A stretch of 64,000 nt of DNA from Microbacterium terricola (lineage in GTDB: Bacteria > Actinomycetota > Actinomycetes > Actinomycetales > Microbacteriaceae), in NCBI RefSeq assembly GCF_027943945.1, contig NZ_AP027141.1, forward strand, positions 1,550,001 to 1,614,000, in the 5' to 3' direction. This document shows positions 18,712 through 30,415 of the stretch, one piece after another. Every line of letters begins with the position of its first letter. The stretch's first letter is position 1. The notes under the pieces are model-generated. The model had not been told where the DNA came from. It did not search any database and saw only the letters and a program-made list of their open reading frames with translations. Position numbers and translations under genes: made by a program.

Positions 18712-19809
18712 TCACACGGAGACGGGCACCGCCGACACGGTGCGGTCGATCGTGAACTGGCCGAGAACCCGCGTGCCGACGTAGAGGACCGCCGTCTGGC
18801 CGGGCGCCACGCCGTCGAAGGGGGCGGCGGGAACGACGGTGATCAGGTCGTCGGCGAGGGTCGCCACGGCAGGCACCGGGTCGGCGTGCGCGCGGATCTG
18901 CACATCGCAGTCGAATCGGTCGGTGGCGGGCGCGGCGCCCGTCCAGCTGACGCGTGAGCCGGCGATCTCGGCGGTGGCGAGGGCCTCCTTCGGCCCCACG
19001 ACGACCGTGTTCGTCACCGGGCGCACCTCGAGCACGAAGCGCGGCTTTCCGTCCGGTGCGGGGACGCCGAGCTGCAGGCCACGACGCTGGCCCACCGTGA
19101 ACGCGTGGGCGCCCTCGTGCGAGCCCACCACGGCGCCCGAGCGATCGAGGATCTCGCCCCGCTCCGCGCCGACGCGCTCGGCGAGCCAGCCGCGGGTGTC
19201 ACCGTCCGGGATGAAGCAGATGTCGTGGCTGTCCGGCTTCTGCGCGACGGTCAGCCCGCGCTCCGCGGCCTCGGCGCGCACGAGCGCCTTGGACGGCGTG
19301 CGGCCGAGCGGGAAATAGGTGTGGGCGAGCTGGTCGGCGGTGAGCACGCCGAGCACGTACGACTGGTCCTTGGCGCTGTCGGACGCGCGGTGCAGCTCGA
19401 GACCGTCAGCACCGTCGACCAGCGTGGCGTAATGGCCGGTGCAGACGGCGTCGAACCCGAGCTCGATCGCCCGCTCCAGCAGGGCCGCGAACTTGATCTT
19501 CTCGTTGCACCGCATGCAGGGATTGGGGGTGCGTCCCGCACGGTACTCGGAGACGAAGTCCTCGATGACGTCGTCGCGGAACCGCTCGGAGAAGTCCCAG
19601 ACGTAGAACGGGATGCCGAGCCGGTCGGCGGCGCGGCGCGCGTCCATCGCGTCCTCGATCGTGCAGCATCCCCGACTGCCCGTCCGCAGGGTACCGCCCG
19701 CGCGCGAGAGCGCCAGGTGCACGCCGACGACGTCGTGCCCCGCCTCGACGGCCCGTGCGGCCGCGACGGCGGAGTCGACACCGCCGCTCATCGCCGCAAG
19801 GATCCGCAT
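18712..19809 (-). CDS. mnmA: tRNA-specific 2-thiouridylase MnmA
   Basis: MnmA thiolates U34 of Lys, Glu and Gln tRNAs. The 365-residue protein has the PP-loop [16 protein letters not shown] for tRNA adenylation and the two sulfur-relay cysteines, in [13 protein letters not shown] and [11 protein letters not shown]. The C-terminal beta-barrel domains are complete. It lies 45 nt downstream of a cysteine desulfurase, the expected sulfur donor, but has its own leaderless-type promoter. Identification is secure. Confidence 0.95.
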   Translation of the reverse strand: MRILAAMSGGVDSAVAAARAVEAGHDVVGVHLALSRAGGTLRTGSRGCCTIEDAMDARRAADRLGIPFYVWDFSERFRDDVIEDFVSEYRAGRTPNPCMRCNEKIKFAALLERAIELGFDAVCTGHYATLVDGADGLELHRASDSAKDQSYVLGVLTADQLAHTYFPLGRTPSKALVRAEAAERGLTVAQKPDSHDICFIPDGDTRGWLAERVGAERGEILDRSGAVVGSHEGAHAFTVGQRRGLQLGVPAPDGKPRFVLEVRPVTNTVVVGPKEALATAEIAGSRVSWTGAAPATDRFDCDVQIRAHADPVPAVATLADDLITVVPAAPFDGVAPGQTAVLYVGTRVLGQFTIDRTVSAVPVSV

Positions 19810-19815
19810 GGTCCC

Positions 19816-19821
19816 AGTCTA
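19816..19821 (-). promoter_or_regulatory. -10 box for leaderless mnmA mRNA
   Basis: TAGACT on the minus strand, 6 nt before ATG 19809. Confidence 0.6.
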
Positions 19822-19854
19822 CGAGGCGCGCCGCCGGGCCGGCCGGGAGCACTC

Positions 19855-21027
19855 TCAGGCGCGGGCGTGCGACGCTCTGGCGCGGGCGACCGCGTCCGGC
19901 AGCACCGCCAGCAGCCGATCGACCGCCGCGTCGTCGGTGCCGACCCCGAGGGTGACCCGCAGCACCTGTCGCGCCTGCTGCTCGCTGCGCCCGAGCGCCA
20001 TCACCACGTGCGAAGGCTCGGGCACGCCTGCCTGGCACGCCGATCCGGTCGACACCGACACGCCCGCCTGGTCGAGCAGGAACAGCAGCGTCTCACCGGC
20101 CGCGTCGGGGAACAGCAGGTGCGCGTTCCCCGGCAGCCGGTCGACCGGGTCTCCGAGCAGCTCGACGCCCGGCACCAGTGTCAGGATGCTGCGCACCATC
20201 CGGTCGCGCAGCATCCCCAGCCGTCGTCCCTCGTTCTCCCGCTCCGCCTCGGCGGCCTCGGCCGCGACGGCGAATGCGGCGGCACCAGCCACGTCCTGGG
20301 TGCCCGGTCGCAGTCCGCGCTGCTGCCCTCCGCCGTGAAGCAGAGGACGAAGGACGCCGTGGCGCGAGGCCACCAGCGCGCCGACGCCGACGGGTCCGCC
20401 GATCTTGTGGGCGGAGACGCTCAGCGCCACCAGCCCGCCGCGGCCGGACGCCTCGCCGCGCCAGCGCGAGAAGGACAGTGGCACATGGCCGAACGCGGCC
20501 ACCGCATCGAGGTGCAGCGGAACACCTGCCACCGCGGCCGCACCGGCCAGCGCGCCCGCGTCGTTGATCGTGCCGACCTCGTTGTTGGCCACGAGCGCGG
20601 TCGCGAACGCAGCGCCGGGAAGGACGGCCGTGAAGCCGCCGAGGTCGATGCGGCCGCGCGCGTCGAGTGCCGACGGGCGCACCTCGGCGCCCTCCTCGCT
20701 CTCGAGCCAGCGGACGGTGTCGAGGGTGGCGTGATGCTCGCCGTCCGGCAGCACCACCGCCTCGGTGCCGGCAGCTCGCGCACGCCAGAGCCCCTGCAGG
20801 CCGAGATTGATGGACTCGGTGCCGCCCGAGGTGAACACGACCTCGATGCTCTGGCAGCCGAGCACGACCGCCAGTCGCTCCCTGGACTCCTCGAGCAGAC
20901 GCCTGGCCGCCTGCCCGGAGCCGTGGATCGAGGAGGCGTTGCCGACGACCTCGTTCGCGGCGAGCCAGGCATCACGTGCCTCCGCGCGCAGCGGGGTCGT
21001 CGCCGCGTGGTCGAGGTACACCGCCAT
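19855..21027 (-). CDS. Cysteine desulfurase (NifS/IscS family)
   Basis: The 390-residue PLP enzyme mobilises sulfur from cysteine as a protein persulfide. It starts MAVYLDHAATTPLRAEA, carries VVFTSGGTESINLGL, the PLP lysine in LSVSAHKIGGPVGVGAL, and the catalytic cysteine in VSTGSACQAGVPEPSHV. This is the IscS-like (group I) loop, so it likely serves tRNA thiolation by the adjacent mnmA. The ATG is well placed 5 nt after GGGGGAG. A much longer open frame upstream is antisense to glgX and not part of the protein. It is divergent from glgX with a 57-nt gap. Confidence 0.94.
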   Translation of the reverse strand: MAVYLDHAATTPLRAEARDAWLAANEVVGNASSIHGSGQAARRLLEESRERLAVVLGCQSIEVVFTSGGTESINLGLQGLWRARAAGTEAVVLPDGEHHATLDTVRWLESEEGAEVRPSALDARGRIDLGGFTAVLPGAAFATALVANNEVGTINDAGALAGAAAVAGVPLHLDAVAAFGHVPLSFSRWRGEASGRGGLVALSVSAHKIGGPVGVGALVASRHGVLRPLLHGGGQQRGLRPGTQDVAGAAAFAVAAEAAEAERENEGRRLGMLRDRMVRSILTLVPGVELLGDPVDRLPGNAHLLFPDAAGETLLFLLDQAGVSVSTGSACQAGVPEPSHVVMALGRSEQQARQVLRVTLGVGTDDAAVDRLLAVLPDAVARARASHARA

Positions 21028-21071
21028 CGACACTCCCCCGCCGTCATCCGCCCGACTCATGCTGCTGTCAC

Positions 21072-21077
21072 TACTGT
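21072..21077 (+). promoter_or_regulatory. -10 box for leaderless glgX mRNA
   Basis: TACTGT, 7 nt before ATG 21085. Confidence 0.4.
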
Positions 21078-21084
21078 AGAGCGC

Positions 21085-23166
21085 ATGCTCAGCCAGGAGC
21101 CCGAGCGGCCAGCCTCCGCGACCTTCCTCTCCGCCGATCTCGACGGCCTCGGTGTGACACGGGACGGCGATGACGGCACCCTGCGCGTGTGGTCCGGCGA
21201 GGCGACATCGGTCGAGCTCGTGCTGTTCGACCACCGCGACCTCGACTGGGCCACCCACACCCTCGCCCTGGAGCCGGTCGGCGGAGGCGTGTGGTCGGTG
21301 ACGACGCCGCTGCTGCGCCCGGGTGCGCGGTACGCGATCCGCGTCGACGGCCCCCACCGGGCGGGCGCCACGTTCAACCCGGAGACCCTGCTTCTCGAGC
21401 CCTACTCGAAGGGTCTCGTGAGCGGCGGTCACGGGGACTGGCGCTCCGTGGTCGTGGACGGCTCGTTCGACTGGGGCGACTCCCGGAAGCCGGGCGTGCC
21501 GCTGGACCGCACCGTGCTGTACGAGGGGCACGTCAAGGGCCTGTCCAAGCGCCATCCCCGCGTGCCGCCCGCCCTGCACGGCACGTACGCGGGGCTCGCC
21601 CACCCGGCGATGATCGAGCACTTCCTGGATCTCGGCATCACGAGCGTCGAGCTGCTGCCCGTGCACGCGTTCGTCAGCGAGCCGCGGCTCCTGCAGTACG
21701 AGCTGGCGAACTACTGGGGCTACAACACCCTCAACTTCTTCACCCCGCACGCCGCGTACGCCACCGAGGCGAGCCGGCGCGAAGGCCCCGACGGGGTGCA
21801 GCGCGAGTTCAAGGGGATGGTGAAGCTCCTCCACGAGGCCGGCCTCGAGGTCATCCTGGACGTCGTCTACAACCACACCAGCGAGGCCGAGATCGGCATG
21901 CCCCGCTCGAGCCTGCGCGGCATCGACAACCGCGCGTACTACCGCCAGCACGACGACGGCGCCTACATCGACGTCACCGGCTGCGGGAACGCGGTGGACA
22001 CGTCGACGGATGCGGCGGCCCGCCTCGTCCTGGATTCGCTCAGGTACTGGGCGAACGATCTGCAGATCGACGGATTCCGCTTCGACCTCGCGGTGACACT
22101 CGGCCGCGACGCGGACCACGCCTTCACGTCGCAGCATCCGCTCCTCCGTGCGATCACGGACGATCCGGCGCTGGCGGGCGTCAAGAAGATCGCAGAGCCG
22201 TGGGATGTCGGGATGGGCGGCTGGCAGACCGGCAACTTCGGCGACGGCTGGCAGGAGTGGAACGACCGCTACCGCGACCGCGTCCGCAACTTCTGGCTCA
22301 GCGACATCGACTACGCCCGCCGGGCATCCACGGCGCCCGTGGGCGTCGGCGGGTTCGCGACGCGCCTCGCCGGCTCATCGAACACCTTCAGTGCCGAGCG
22401 CGGACCGCTCGCGAGCATCAACTTCCTCACCGCGCACGACGGCTTCACCCTGCGGGATCTCGTGTCGTACGACGTCAAGCACAACATGGGCAACGGCGAG
22501 CAGAACCGCGACGGCGCCGACACGAACCGCTCGTTCAACCACGGTGCCGAGGGCGCCACCGACGACCCGCGGATCCTCGCCACCCGCCGCAAGGCGATGC
22601 GCAACCTGCTCGGCACGCTGCTGCTGTCGGCCGGGGTCCCGATGCTCACCGCGGGCGACGAGTTCGGACGCACGCAGCGGGGCAACAACAACGCCTACTG
22701 CCACGATTCGCCGCTGACCTGGCTGTCGTGGGACCACGCGCCATGGCAGGAGGAGCTGCACGCGCACGTGCGCCGCCTGCTGCGGCTGCGCAGGGAGAAT
22801 CCGGCGCTGCGCCCCAGCAGGTTCGCCCATGAGCACCAGACGGTGCCGAGCGCGTCGGTGATCGACTGGTACGACGAGCACGGCCAGACGATGTCCGGAG
22901 AGCGGTGGAGCAACCCGGCTCACCGCACGCTGCAGTACGACGCCGAGTCGACGCCTGAGACCGAGGCGGCCAACCGGATCCTCCTCGTCGTCCACGGCAC
23001 GGAGCGACCCATCGACGTGACCCTGCCGGTCGTCGACGGGATCGCGCGCTACGTCTCGCTCTGGTCGAGCGCGGACGAGGTCCCCGACGAGCAGGAGCGG
23101 GTGTACGAGCCCGGTGCGATCGTCTCCCTCGTCGGCACGTCGATGCACCTGTTCCGCGCGGAGTGA
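21085..23166 (+). CDS. glgX: Glycogen debranching protein GlgX-type isoamylase (first paralogue)
   Basis: The 693-residue GH13 enzyme hydrolyses alpha-1,6 branches. An N-terminal CBM48-like module (residues 1 to about 110) precedes the barrel. The nucleophile is in IDGFRFDLAVTLGRD, the acid/base in KIAEPWDVGMGGW, and the transition-state Asp in FLTAHDGFTLRDL; GDEFGRTQRGNNNAY is a GlgX hallmark. It is the first gene of glgX-glgE-glgB. It is distinct from the treX paralogue at 51-53 kb and slightly shorter. The in-frame extension upstream of 21085 is antisense to the cysteine desulfurase and rejected. Confidence 0.9.
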   Translation: MLSQEPERPASATFLSADLDGLGVTRDGDDGTLRVWSGEATSVELVLFDHRDLDWATHTLALEPVGGGVWSVTTPLLRPGARYAIRVDGPHRAGATFNPETLLLEPYSKGLVSGGHGDWRSVVVDGSFDWGDSRKPGVPLDRTVLYEGHVKGLSKRHPRVPPALHGTYAGLAHPAMIEHFLDLGITSVELLPVHAFVSEPRLLQYELANYWGYNTLNFFTPHAAYATEASRREGPDGVQREFKGMVKLLHEAGLEVILDVVYNHTSEAEIGMPRSSLRGIDNRAYYRQHDDGAYIDVTGCGNAVDTSTDAAARLVLDSLRYWANDLQIDGFRFDLAVTLGRDADHAFTSQHPLLRAITDDPALAGVKKIAEPWDVGMGGWQTGNFGDGWQEWNDRYRDRVRNFWLSDIDYARRASTAPVGVGGFATRLAGSSNTFSAERGPLASINFLTAHDGFTLRDLVSYDVKHNMGNGEQNRDGADTNRSFNHGAEGATDDPRILATRRKAMRNLLGTLLLSAGVPMLTAGDEFGRTQRGNNNAYCHDSPLTWLSWDHAPWQEELHAHVRRLLRLRRENPALRPSRFAHEHQTVPSASVIDWYDEHGQTMSGERWSNPAHRTLQYDAESTPETEAANRILLVVHGTERPIDVTLPVVDGIARYVSLWSSADEVPDEQERVYEPGAIVSLVGTSMHLFRAE

Positions 23167-23201
23167 CGGCAGGGCGGGTGCCGCACGCGAGTCACGCGCG
23201 A

Positions 23202-23207
23202 TAGGTT
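23202..23207 (+). promoter_or_regulatory. -10 box for leaderless glgE mRNA
   Basis: TAGGTT, 6 nt before GTG 23214, so glgE-glgB can be transcribed without glgX. Confidence 0.55.
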
Positions 23208-23213
23208 CGCATC

Positions 23214-25294
23214 GTGGCATCGACGACGCGAACAGCATCCGCCCGCCCCTGGCGCAGCATCTCGGCGATCCCCGTGCGCCCCATCGCCCTCACGCCCGGC
23301 TCGGACGCCGTGGTGAACGGCCGCATCCCGCTGGCGCTGCCGTTTCCGGCTGTGCCCGGCGACGCCTTCGCGCCCAAGGCGTTCGCCGGTGAGGTGGTGC
23401 CGTTCCGCGTGACGGCCTTCCGCGAGGGGCACGACATCATCGGCGTGCAGGTGCGGCTGACGTCGCCCTCGGGCGACGAGTCGCTGCACCGGCTGCGCGC
23501 CCTGGGAGACGGCTTCGACCGCTGGGAGACGCAGATCAGCCCGCTCGAGCAGGGCACCTGGCGCTACCGGTTCGAGGCCTTCGCCGACGACTTCGCGACG
23601 TGGGAGCACGCGGCCGACCTCAAGATCGCGGCGGGCGTCGACAGTCCCGTGATGCGCGAGCTCGGCGCCCTCCTCTTCGATCGCGCCGTCGCCGAGAAGT
23701 CGCGCCCGATCGCCGAGCGCCGCGTGCTCGAGGGAGCATCCGTCGCGCTGCGCGACGCGGCGGTCAGCGACGAGGCCGCCCTCGGCATCGTGCGCGACCC
23801 CGCCATCGCGGCCTTCTTCCACGCGCGCCCGCTGATGTCTCCGGCCAGCGCGCTCCCCGAGCGGGAGCTGGTGGTCGAGCGCACCAGGGCGGGAGTCGGA
23901 GCCTGGTACGAGTTCTTCCCCCGCTCGGAGGGCGCCCGCCGACTCAAAGACGGCACGATCAAGAGCGGCACGTTCCGCACGGCGACCAAGCGCCTGCCCG
24001 GTGTCGCAGCCATGGGCTTCGACGTGCTGTACCTGCCGCCGATCCACCCGATCGGGCGGGTCAACCGGAAAGGCCCGAACAACACCCTCGACGCCGGCCC
24101 CGCCGATCCCGGTTCGCCGTGGGCCATCGGCTCCGCGGAGGGCGGCCACGATGCGGTCCACCCCGACCTCGGCAGCCTCGCCGACTTCCGCGCCTTCGTC
24201 CGGGCTGCGCGGGCGGAGGGCATCGAGGTGGCGATCGACCTGGCCCTGCAGGCCGCACCCGATCACCCGTGGGTGACGAGCCATCCGGAGTGGTTCACGA
24301 CCCTGCCCGACGGCTCGATCGCCTACGCGGAGAACCCGCCGAAGAAGTACCAGGACATCTACCCGATCAACTTCGACAACGATCCGGAGGGCATCCGCGC
24401 GGAGGTGCTCCGCGTCGTGCGGCACTGGGTCGCGCAGGGCGTCAAGATCTTCCGCGTCGACAATCCGCACACCAAGCCGCTGCAGTTCTGGGAGTGGCTG
24501 ATCGCGACGGTGACCGCCGAGCACCCGGACCTCGTCTTCCTCGCCGAGGCGTTCACCCGGCCCGCGCCCCTGCAGGGACTCGCGATGGCGGGGTTCCAGC
24601 AGAGCTACACGTACTTCACCTGGCGCAACACCAAGCAGGAGCTCGAGGAGTTCCTCGGCGCGCTCGCGTCGGACACCGCCGACTTCCTGCGACCCAACCT
24701 GTTCGTCAACACCCCCGACATCCTCACCGAGTATCTCCAGTACGGCGGTCGCGCCGCGTACGCGATCCGGGCAGCCATCGCCGCGACCGCGGCCCCGACC
24801 TACGGTGTGTACGCGGGGTACGAGCTGTTCGAGAACGTCGCACGGCCCGGAGCCGAAGAGAACATCGACAACGAGAAGTACGAGTACAAGCTCCGCGACT
24901 GGGCAGGCGCCGAAGCACGCGGAGACTCGCTCGCGCCGTTCCTGCGCCGGCTGAACGAGATCCGCGCGGCGCACCCCGCGCTCGGACAGCTGCGCAACTT
25001 CTCGGCGCACTGGAGCGATGACGAGGCGATCCTCGTCTTCTCCAAGCACCTGCCGGCCGCTCTGTCCCCGACGGGCGCCGCCGACACGATCATCGTCGTC
25101 GTGAACGTCGACCCGCACTCCGTGCGCCAGACCATGATCCACCTCGACACGCGCATCTGGGGAGTCGAGCCTGGCACCGCCTTCGAGGTCGACGAGCTGA
25201 TCACCGGCCAGCACTGGACCTGGTCGGACCACAACTTCGTGCGGCTGGACGCGTTCACCGAACCCGTCCACATCCTGCACGTCAAGGAGAGACG

Positions 25295-25298
<4 letters not shown>
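23214..25298 (+). CDS. glgE: Alpha-1,4-glucan:maltose-1-phosphate maltosyltransferase GlgE
   Basis: GlgE (GH13_3) extends alpha-1,4-glucan from maltose-1-phosphate. The 694-residue protein has the N-terminal beta-sandwich (GEVVPFRVTAFREGHD), the helical insert, and the barrel with YEFFPRSEGA and YLPPIHPIGRVNRKGPNN. The nucleophile Asp is in KIFRVDNPHTKPLQFW, the acid Glu in VFLAEAFTRPAPL and the third acid in FVNTPDILTEYLQ. It starts with GTG. Its stop overlaps the glgB start (ATGA). No TreS or maltokinase gene is in the window, so the maltose-1-phosphate source must be encoded elsewhere. Confidence 0.95.
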
Positions 25299-27475
<2,177 letters not shown>

Positions 27476-27501
27476 GGAGCGGGACTCGGTCGCTCCGTCG
27501 C

Positions 27502-28437
27502 TCAGAAGAGGAGCGACGCGAGGCGGCCGCGGGCGCGGATGACCCGGGGGTCGCTGTCGCCGATGAGCCCGAACAGCTCGAGCAGCCGCTCCCTGACCGG
27601 ACCGCGCTCCTCCTGCGGAAGGGCCGCGAACAGATCGAGCAGGCGCGCGTACGCGTCATCGACATGACCGCCGGCGAGGTCGAGGTCGGCGACGGCGAAC
27701 TGCGCCTCCGCGTCCAAGGGCGCGGCGGCGGCAGCATCCCGCGCCGCCTGCAGATCGGCGCCCTGCACGCGCGCGAGGAGCCGCACCTGTCCGAGGCCGG
27801 CGCGCGCGTCGGCGTCACGGGGGTTCTCGGCCAGTGCCTGCTCGTACGCGGTGGCGGCGCGGGCGTAGTCGCCCGCCTCGATCGCGTCGAAGGCCTCGGC
27901 GTGCAGCGGCGGAAGCTCGGGCTCGGCCGGCTCCTCGGCGGGTGCGGCGCCGTCGACGTCGATCGTGCCGGAGACGCCGTTCTGCGCGGCGACCTGCAGC
28001 AGCTGGTCGAACACCTCGCGCACCTGCTGCTCGGGGACCGCGCCGGTGAACATCGGCACCGGCTGCCCTGCGATCAGCGCGACCACCAAGGGGATCGACT
28101 GTGCGCGGAAGCCCTGTGCCAGCTGGGGGTTCGCGTCGACGTCGACCTTCGCGAGCACCACGCGTCCGGCGAGCTCGGTGACGACCTTCTCCAGGATGGG
28201 GCTCAGCTGCTTGCAGGGGCCGCACCACTCCGCCCACAGGTCCACCACGACCGGCACGGTGCGCGAGAGCTCGAGCACCTGCGGGAACATCGCGTCGGTG
28301 ACGTCCATGATCAGGGCGGGTGCGGAACCCGGCGCACCGGGGACCGCCGCCGGCGCTGCCGGGGCGGCGCTGCGGCCGCGGAGTGCGGAAAGGTCCACGG
28401 CGCCGCGCAGAGCGGCACCCGTCATCGCATCGGTCAT
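27502..28437 (-). CDS. Thioredoxin-domain/TPR co-chaperone-like protein (YbbN/CnoX type)
   Basis: The 311-residue protein has an Ala/Pro-rich N-terminus, a thioredoxin fold with an intact CGPC redox site (Cys72-Cys75 in LWAEWCGPCKQLSP) and the cis-Pro region RAQSIPLVVALIAG. A C-terminal TPR array follows (AIEAGDYARAATAYEQALAENP, then ADARAGLGQVRLL). This is the YbbN/CnoX architecture; the actinobacterial form keeps both cysteines, so it may reduce or hold unfolded proteins. It has no signal peptide. Its ATG overlaps the stop of the upstream membrane protein (ATGA), so the two are translationally coupled. Confidence 0.88.
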   Translation of the reverse strand: MTDAMTGAALRGAVDLSALRGRSAAPAAPAAVPGAPGSAPALIMDVTDAMFPQVLELSRTVPVVVDLWAEWCGPCKQLSPILEKVVTELAGRVVLAKVDVDANPQLAQGFRAQSIPLVVALIAGQPVPMFTGAVPEQQVREVFDQLLQVAAQNGVSGTIDVDGAAPAEEPAEPELPPLHAEAFDAIEAGDYARAATAYEQALAENPRDADARAGLGQVRLLARVQGADLQAARDAAAAAPLDAEAQFAVADLDLAGGHVDDAYARLLDLFAALPQEERGPVRERLLELFGLIGDSDPRVIRARGRLASLLF

Positions 28438-30248
28438 TTCTCGATCACTTTCGCTCCGAGGATGTCACTGGAGTAGCCGAGCAGGCGGATCTTCTCGTTC
28501 GTGCCCTGACCAGGCACGTAGAAGAAGAGCTGGTCGCTGAAGGTGGTGGTGAAGCCGGTGGCCGACTCCTTCTTCCCGGTGATCGCGGCCACCGTGGGAT
28601 TCTTCTTCAACAGGATGAGCGCATCCGCGTCGGTCGGCTTGACCGTATCGGTCTCGTGGGTCGTCACGGCGACGATCGCGCCGCTCTCGAGCGTCGCCAG
28701 CGACAGCGGCTCGTCAGGACCGGCTGTCGCGGCGAAGGTCAGTCGTCCCGTGCCGTCGCCGGTCTCGTTGAACGTCGCGAGCCGCGATTTCCGGTCCTTG
28801 GCCACGTTCTCGCGGAAGACGTCGCTGTCCGCGTCGAAGAGCCCGTAGTACTCGCTCTTCGCACCCTTGGTCAGGACGTCCGCGTAGGCGGCGGCGAGAT
28901 CCTGCGGCGCCAGGACGAGGAACGACGAGTCCGGCGGCACGGCGGAGGCCCCGACGTAGTAGGGCGCGAGATCGGGCAGGCTCGTGGAGGCCTCGAGATT
29001 CGAGATGTAGACGAGTTTGTAGTTCGACCACGGGTCGTCCTGCGTGATCATCATGATGTTCGCGGTCTTGGCGTCGGCGTTGTTGACGACGGTCATGATC
29101 GTGCGCGGCCAGCCGTCGTACGCCTGCGGCAGCAGGATCTCCAGCGGCTCCGCCGCGATCGCTGCCGGAGACGCGTAGTCGTCGATCTTGGTGCGCAGCT
29201 TGTAGTTCGTCTTGCGCACCGAGAGCACAGCTCCGCCCGTGCGCTCGGCGAGAACCTTCGTGTCGCGATCCTTGTCGGCGGTCGCCACGGTCTCGGAGAT
29301 GCGCTCGAGGATCCGCTCGGCCTGCGCCTCGGTGACCGCAGGCGCCTGCTGCCCCTCGGGGACGAGAACGGAGTCCGTGGGTGTCGGCGTGGGGCTCGCG
29401 CCGAGCTGCGGCCACGCGTCGGCCGTGCAGCCGGAGAACAGCAGCGCCGACACGGCGACGGCGGGGATCACGAGCAGCGGCCGGCGACCGCCCGAGATCG
29501 AACGTCTGGTGCGCGGCGTGGCGGCGATGACGCCCTTGTCGGCTTCTTCGACGGAGAGGTCGATCGGCTCGGTCACCGGGAGGGGCAGGCCCTTGCGTCG
29601 CGGACCGCGCGACCGGCGGGCGTGGTTGATGCCGAGGATGTACAGGAACACGCCGACGGCCAGCAGGATCCCGCCGAGGACCATGAGCGGTCCGGCCCAC
29701 GGGGTCGGGTTGGCCACGGGCCAGGTGATCGACACCTTCGAGGGCGCCGGTGCGGTGCCGTCGGTGGCGACGAGCAGGCTCATGTCGGAGGGAAGCTGCA
29801 GGGGCGTGATCAGCACGTCCTCCTGCTGGAACTCGTCGAGCCAGAGGTCTGACCCCACCGGGCTGCGGCCGGTCGTGGTCTCAGCGGGCTCGTCGGCCTC
29901 CTCGCCTTCGGCTGTCGCCGCCGGCGTGGGGGCCACCGAGGTGGAGGCCAGCTGGCCGTCCTCCCCCATGCTCACCGCTGCGTAGTCGGCGTCGGACAGC
30001 CAGGCCTGCACGTCGGCGGTGCGGCCGTAGGCCGCGAAGATCTCGCCCTCGCCCTGCGCCCGCAGCGTCTGCGAACCGGGCAGCGAGTTGAGCGCTGCGC
30101 CGTCGATCAGGATGTACGGCGAGCCGTCGGAGACGGTGACCGACGCGGTCTCGGACGTATCACCTTGGAAGAGGGTCCGCTGGGCGATGCCCGCCCCGAT
30201 CAGCATGGCAGCGAGCACGAATGCTGCGACGGCCCATACGAAACGCAC
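28434..30248 (-). CDS. Large membrane protein with internal lipobox-like segment, function unknown
   Basis: The 604-residue product has TM1 (residues 5-23), an extracellular-type domain with an acidic/Thr-rich stretch (105-130), TM2 (184-207, VLGGILLAVGVFLYILGINH), a basic cytosolic loop (209-256), and a third hydrophobic segment (257-273) ending LLFSGC (Cys274). A Thr/Pro linker and a 310-residue C-terminal domain (KVLAERTGGAVLSVRKTNYK ...) follow. The latter half looks like a complete lipoprotein joined to a two-pass membrane protein. I do not recognise a function; automated 'glycosyltransferase' labels on relatives would not be supported by anything visible. GTG 30248 is chosen for AGAGAGG 8 nt upstream. 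Confidence 0.7.
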   Translation of the reverse strand: MRFVWAVAAFVLAAMLIGAGIAQRTLFQGDTSETASVTVSDGSPYILIDGAALNSLPGSQTLRAQGEGEIFAAYGRTADVQAWLSDADYAAVSMGEDGQLASTSVAPTPAATAEGEEADEPAETTTGRSPVGSDLWLDEFQQEDVLITPLQLPSDMSLLVATDGTAPAPSKVSITWPVANPTPWAGPLMVLGGILLAVGVFLYILGINHARRSRGPRRKGLPLPVTEPIDLSVEEADKGVIAATPRTRRSISGGRRPLLVIPAVAVSALLFSGCTADAWPQLGASPTPTPTDSVLVPEGQQAPAVTEAQAERILERISETVATADKDRDTKVLAERTGGAVLSVRKTNYKLRTKIDDYASPAAIAAEPLEILLPQAYDGWPRTIMTVVNNADAKTANIMMITQDDPWSNYKLVYISNLEASTSLPDLAPYYVGASAVPPDSSFLVLAPQDLAAAYADVLTKGAKSEYYGLFDADSDVFRENVAKDRKSRLATFNETGDGTGRLTFAATAGPDEPLSLATLESGAIVAVTTHETDTVKPTDADALILLKKNPTVAAITGKKESATGFTTTFSDQLFFYVPGQGTNEKIRLLGYSSDILGAKVIEK

Positions 30249-30415
30249 GAATAAAACCTCTCTTCGGCCTGCGCCCGGGTGCGCAGAGCCGTCGACTCGA
30301 CGTTTCAGACTATCGAACCTCGGCTGAAAGTCCCCAGAGAGGTGGCGCTGCCGTCCGCGGGCGCCCTCGGTGCGTATCCTGACGGAAGAGCAGTGCCGCA
30401 CAGTCGAGGAGAGCC

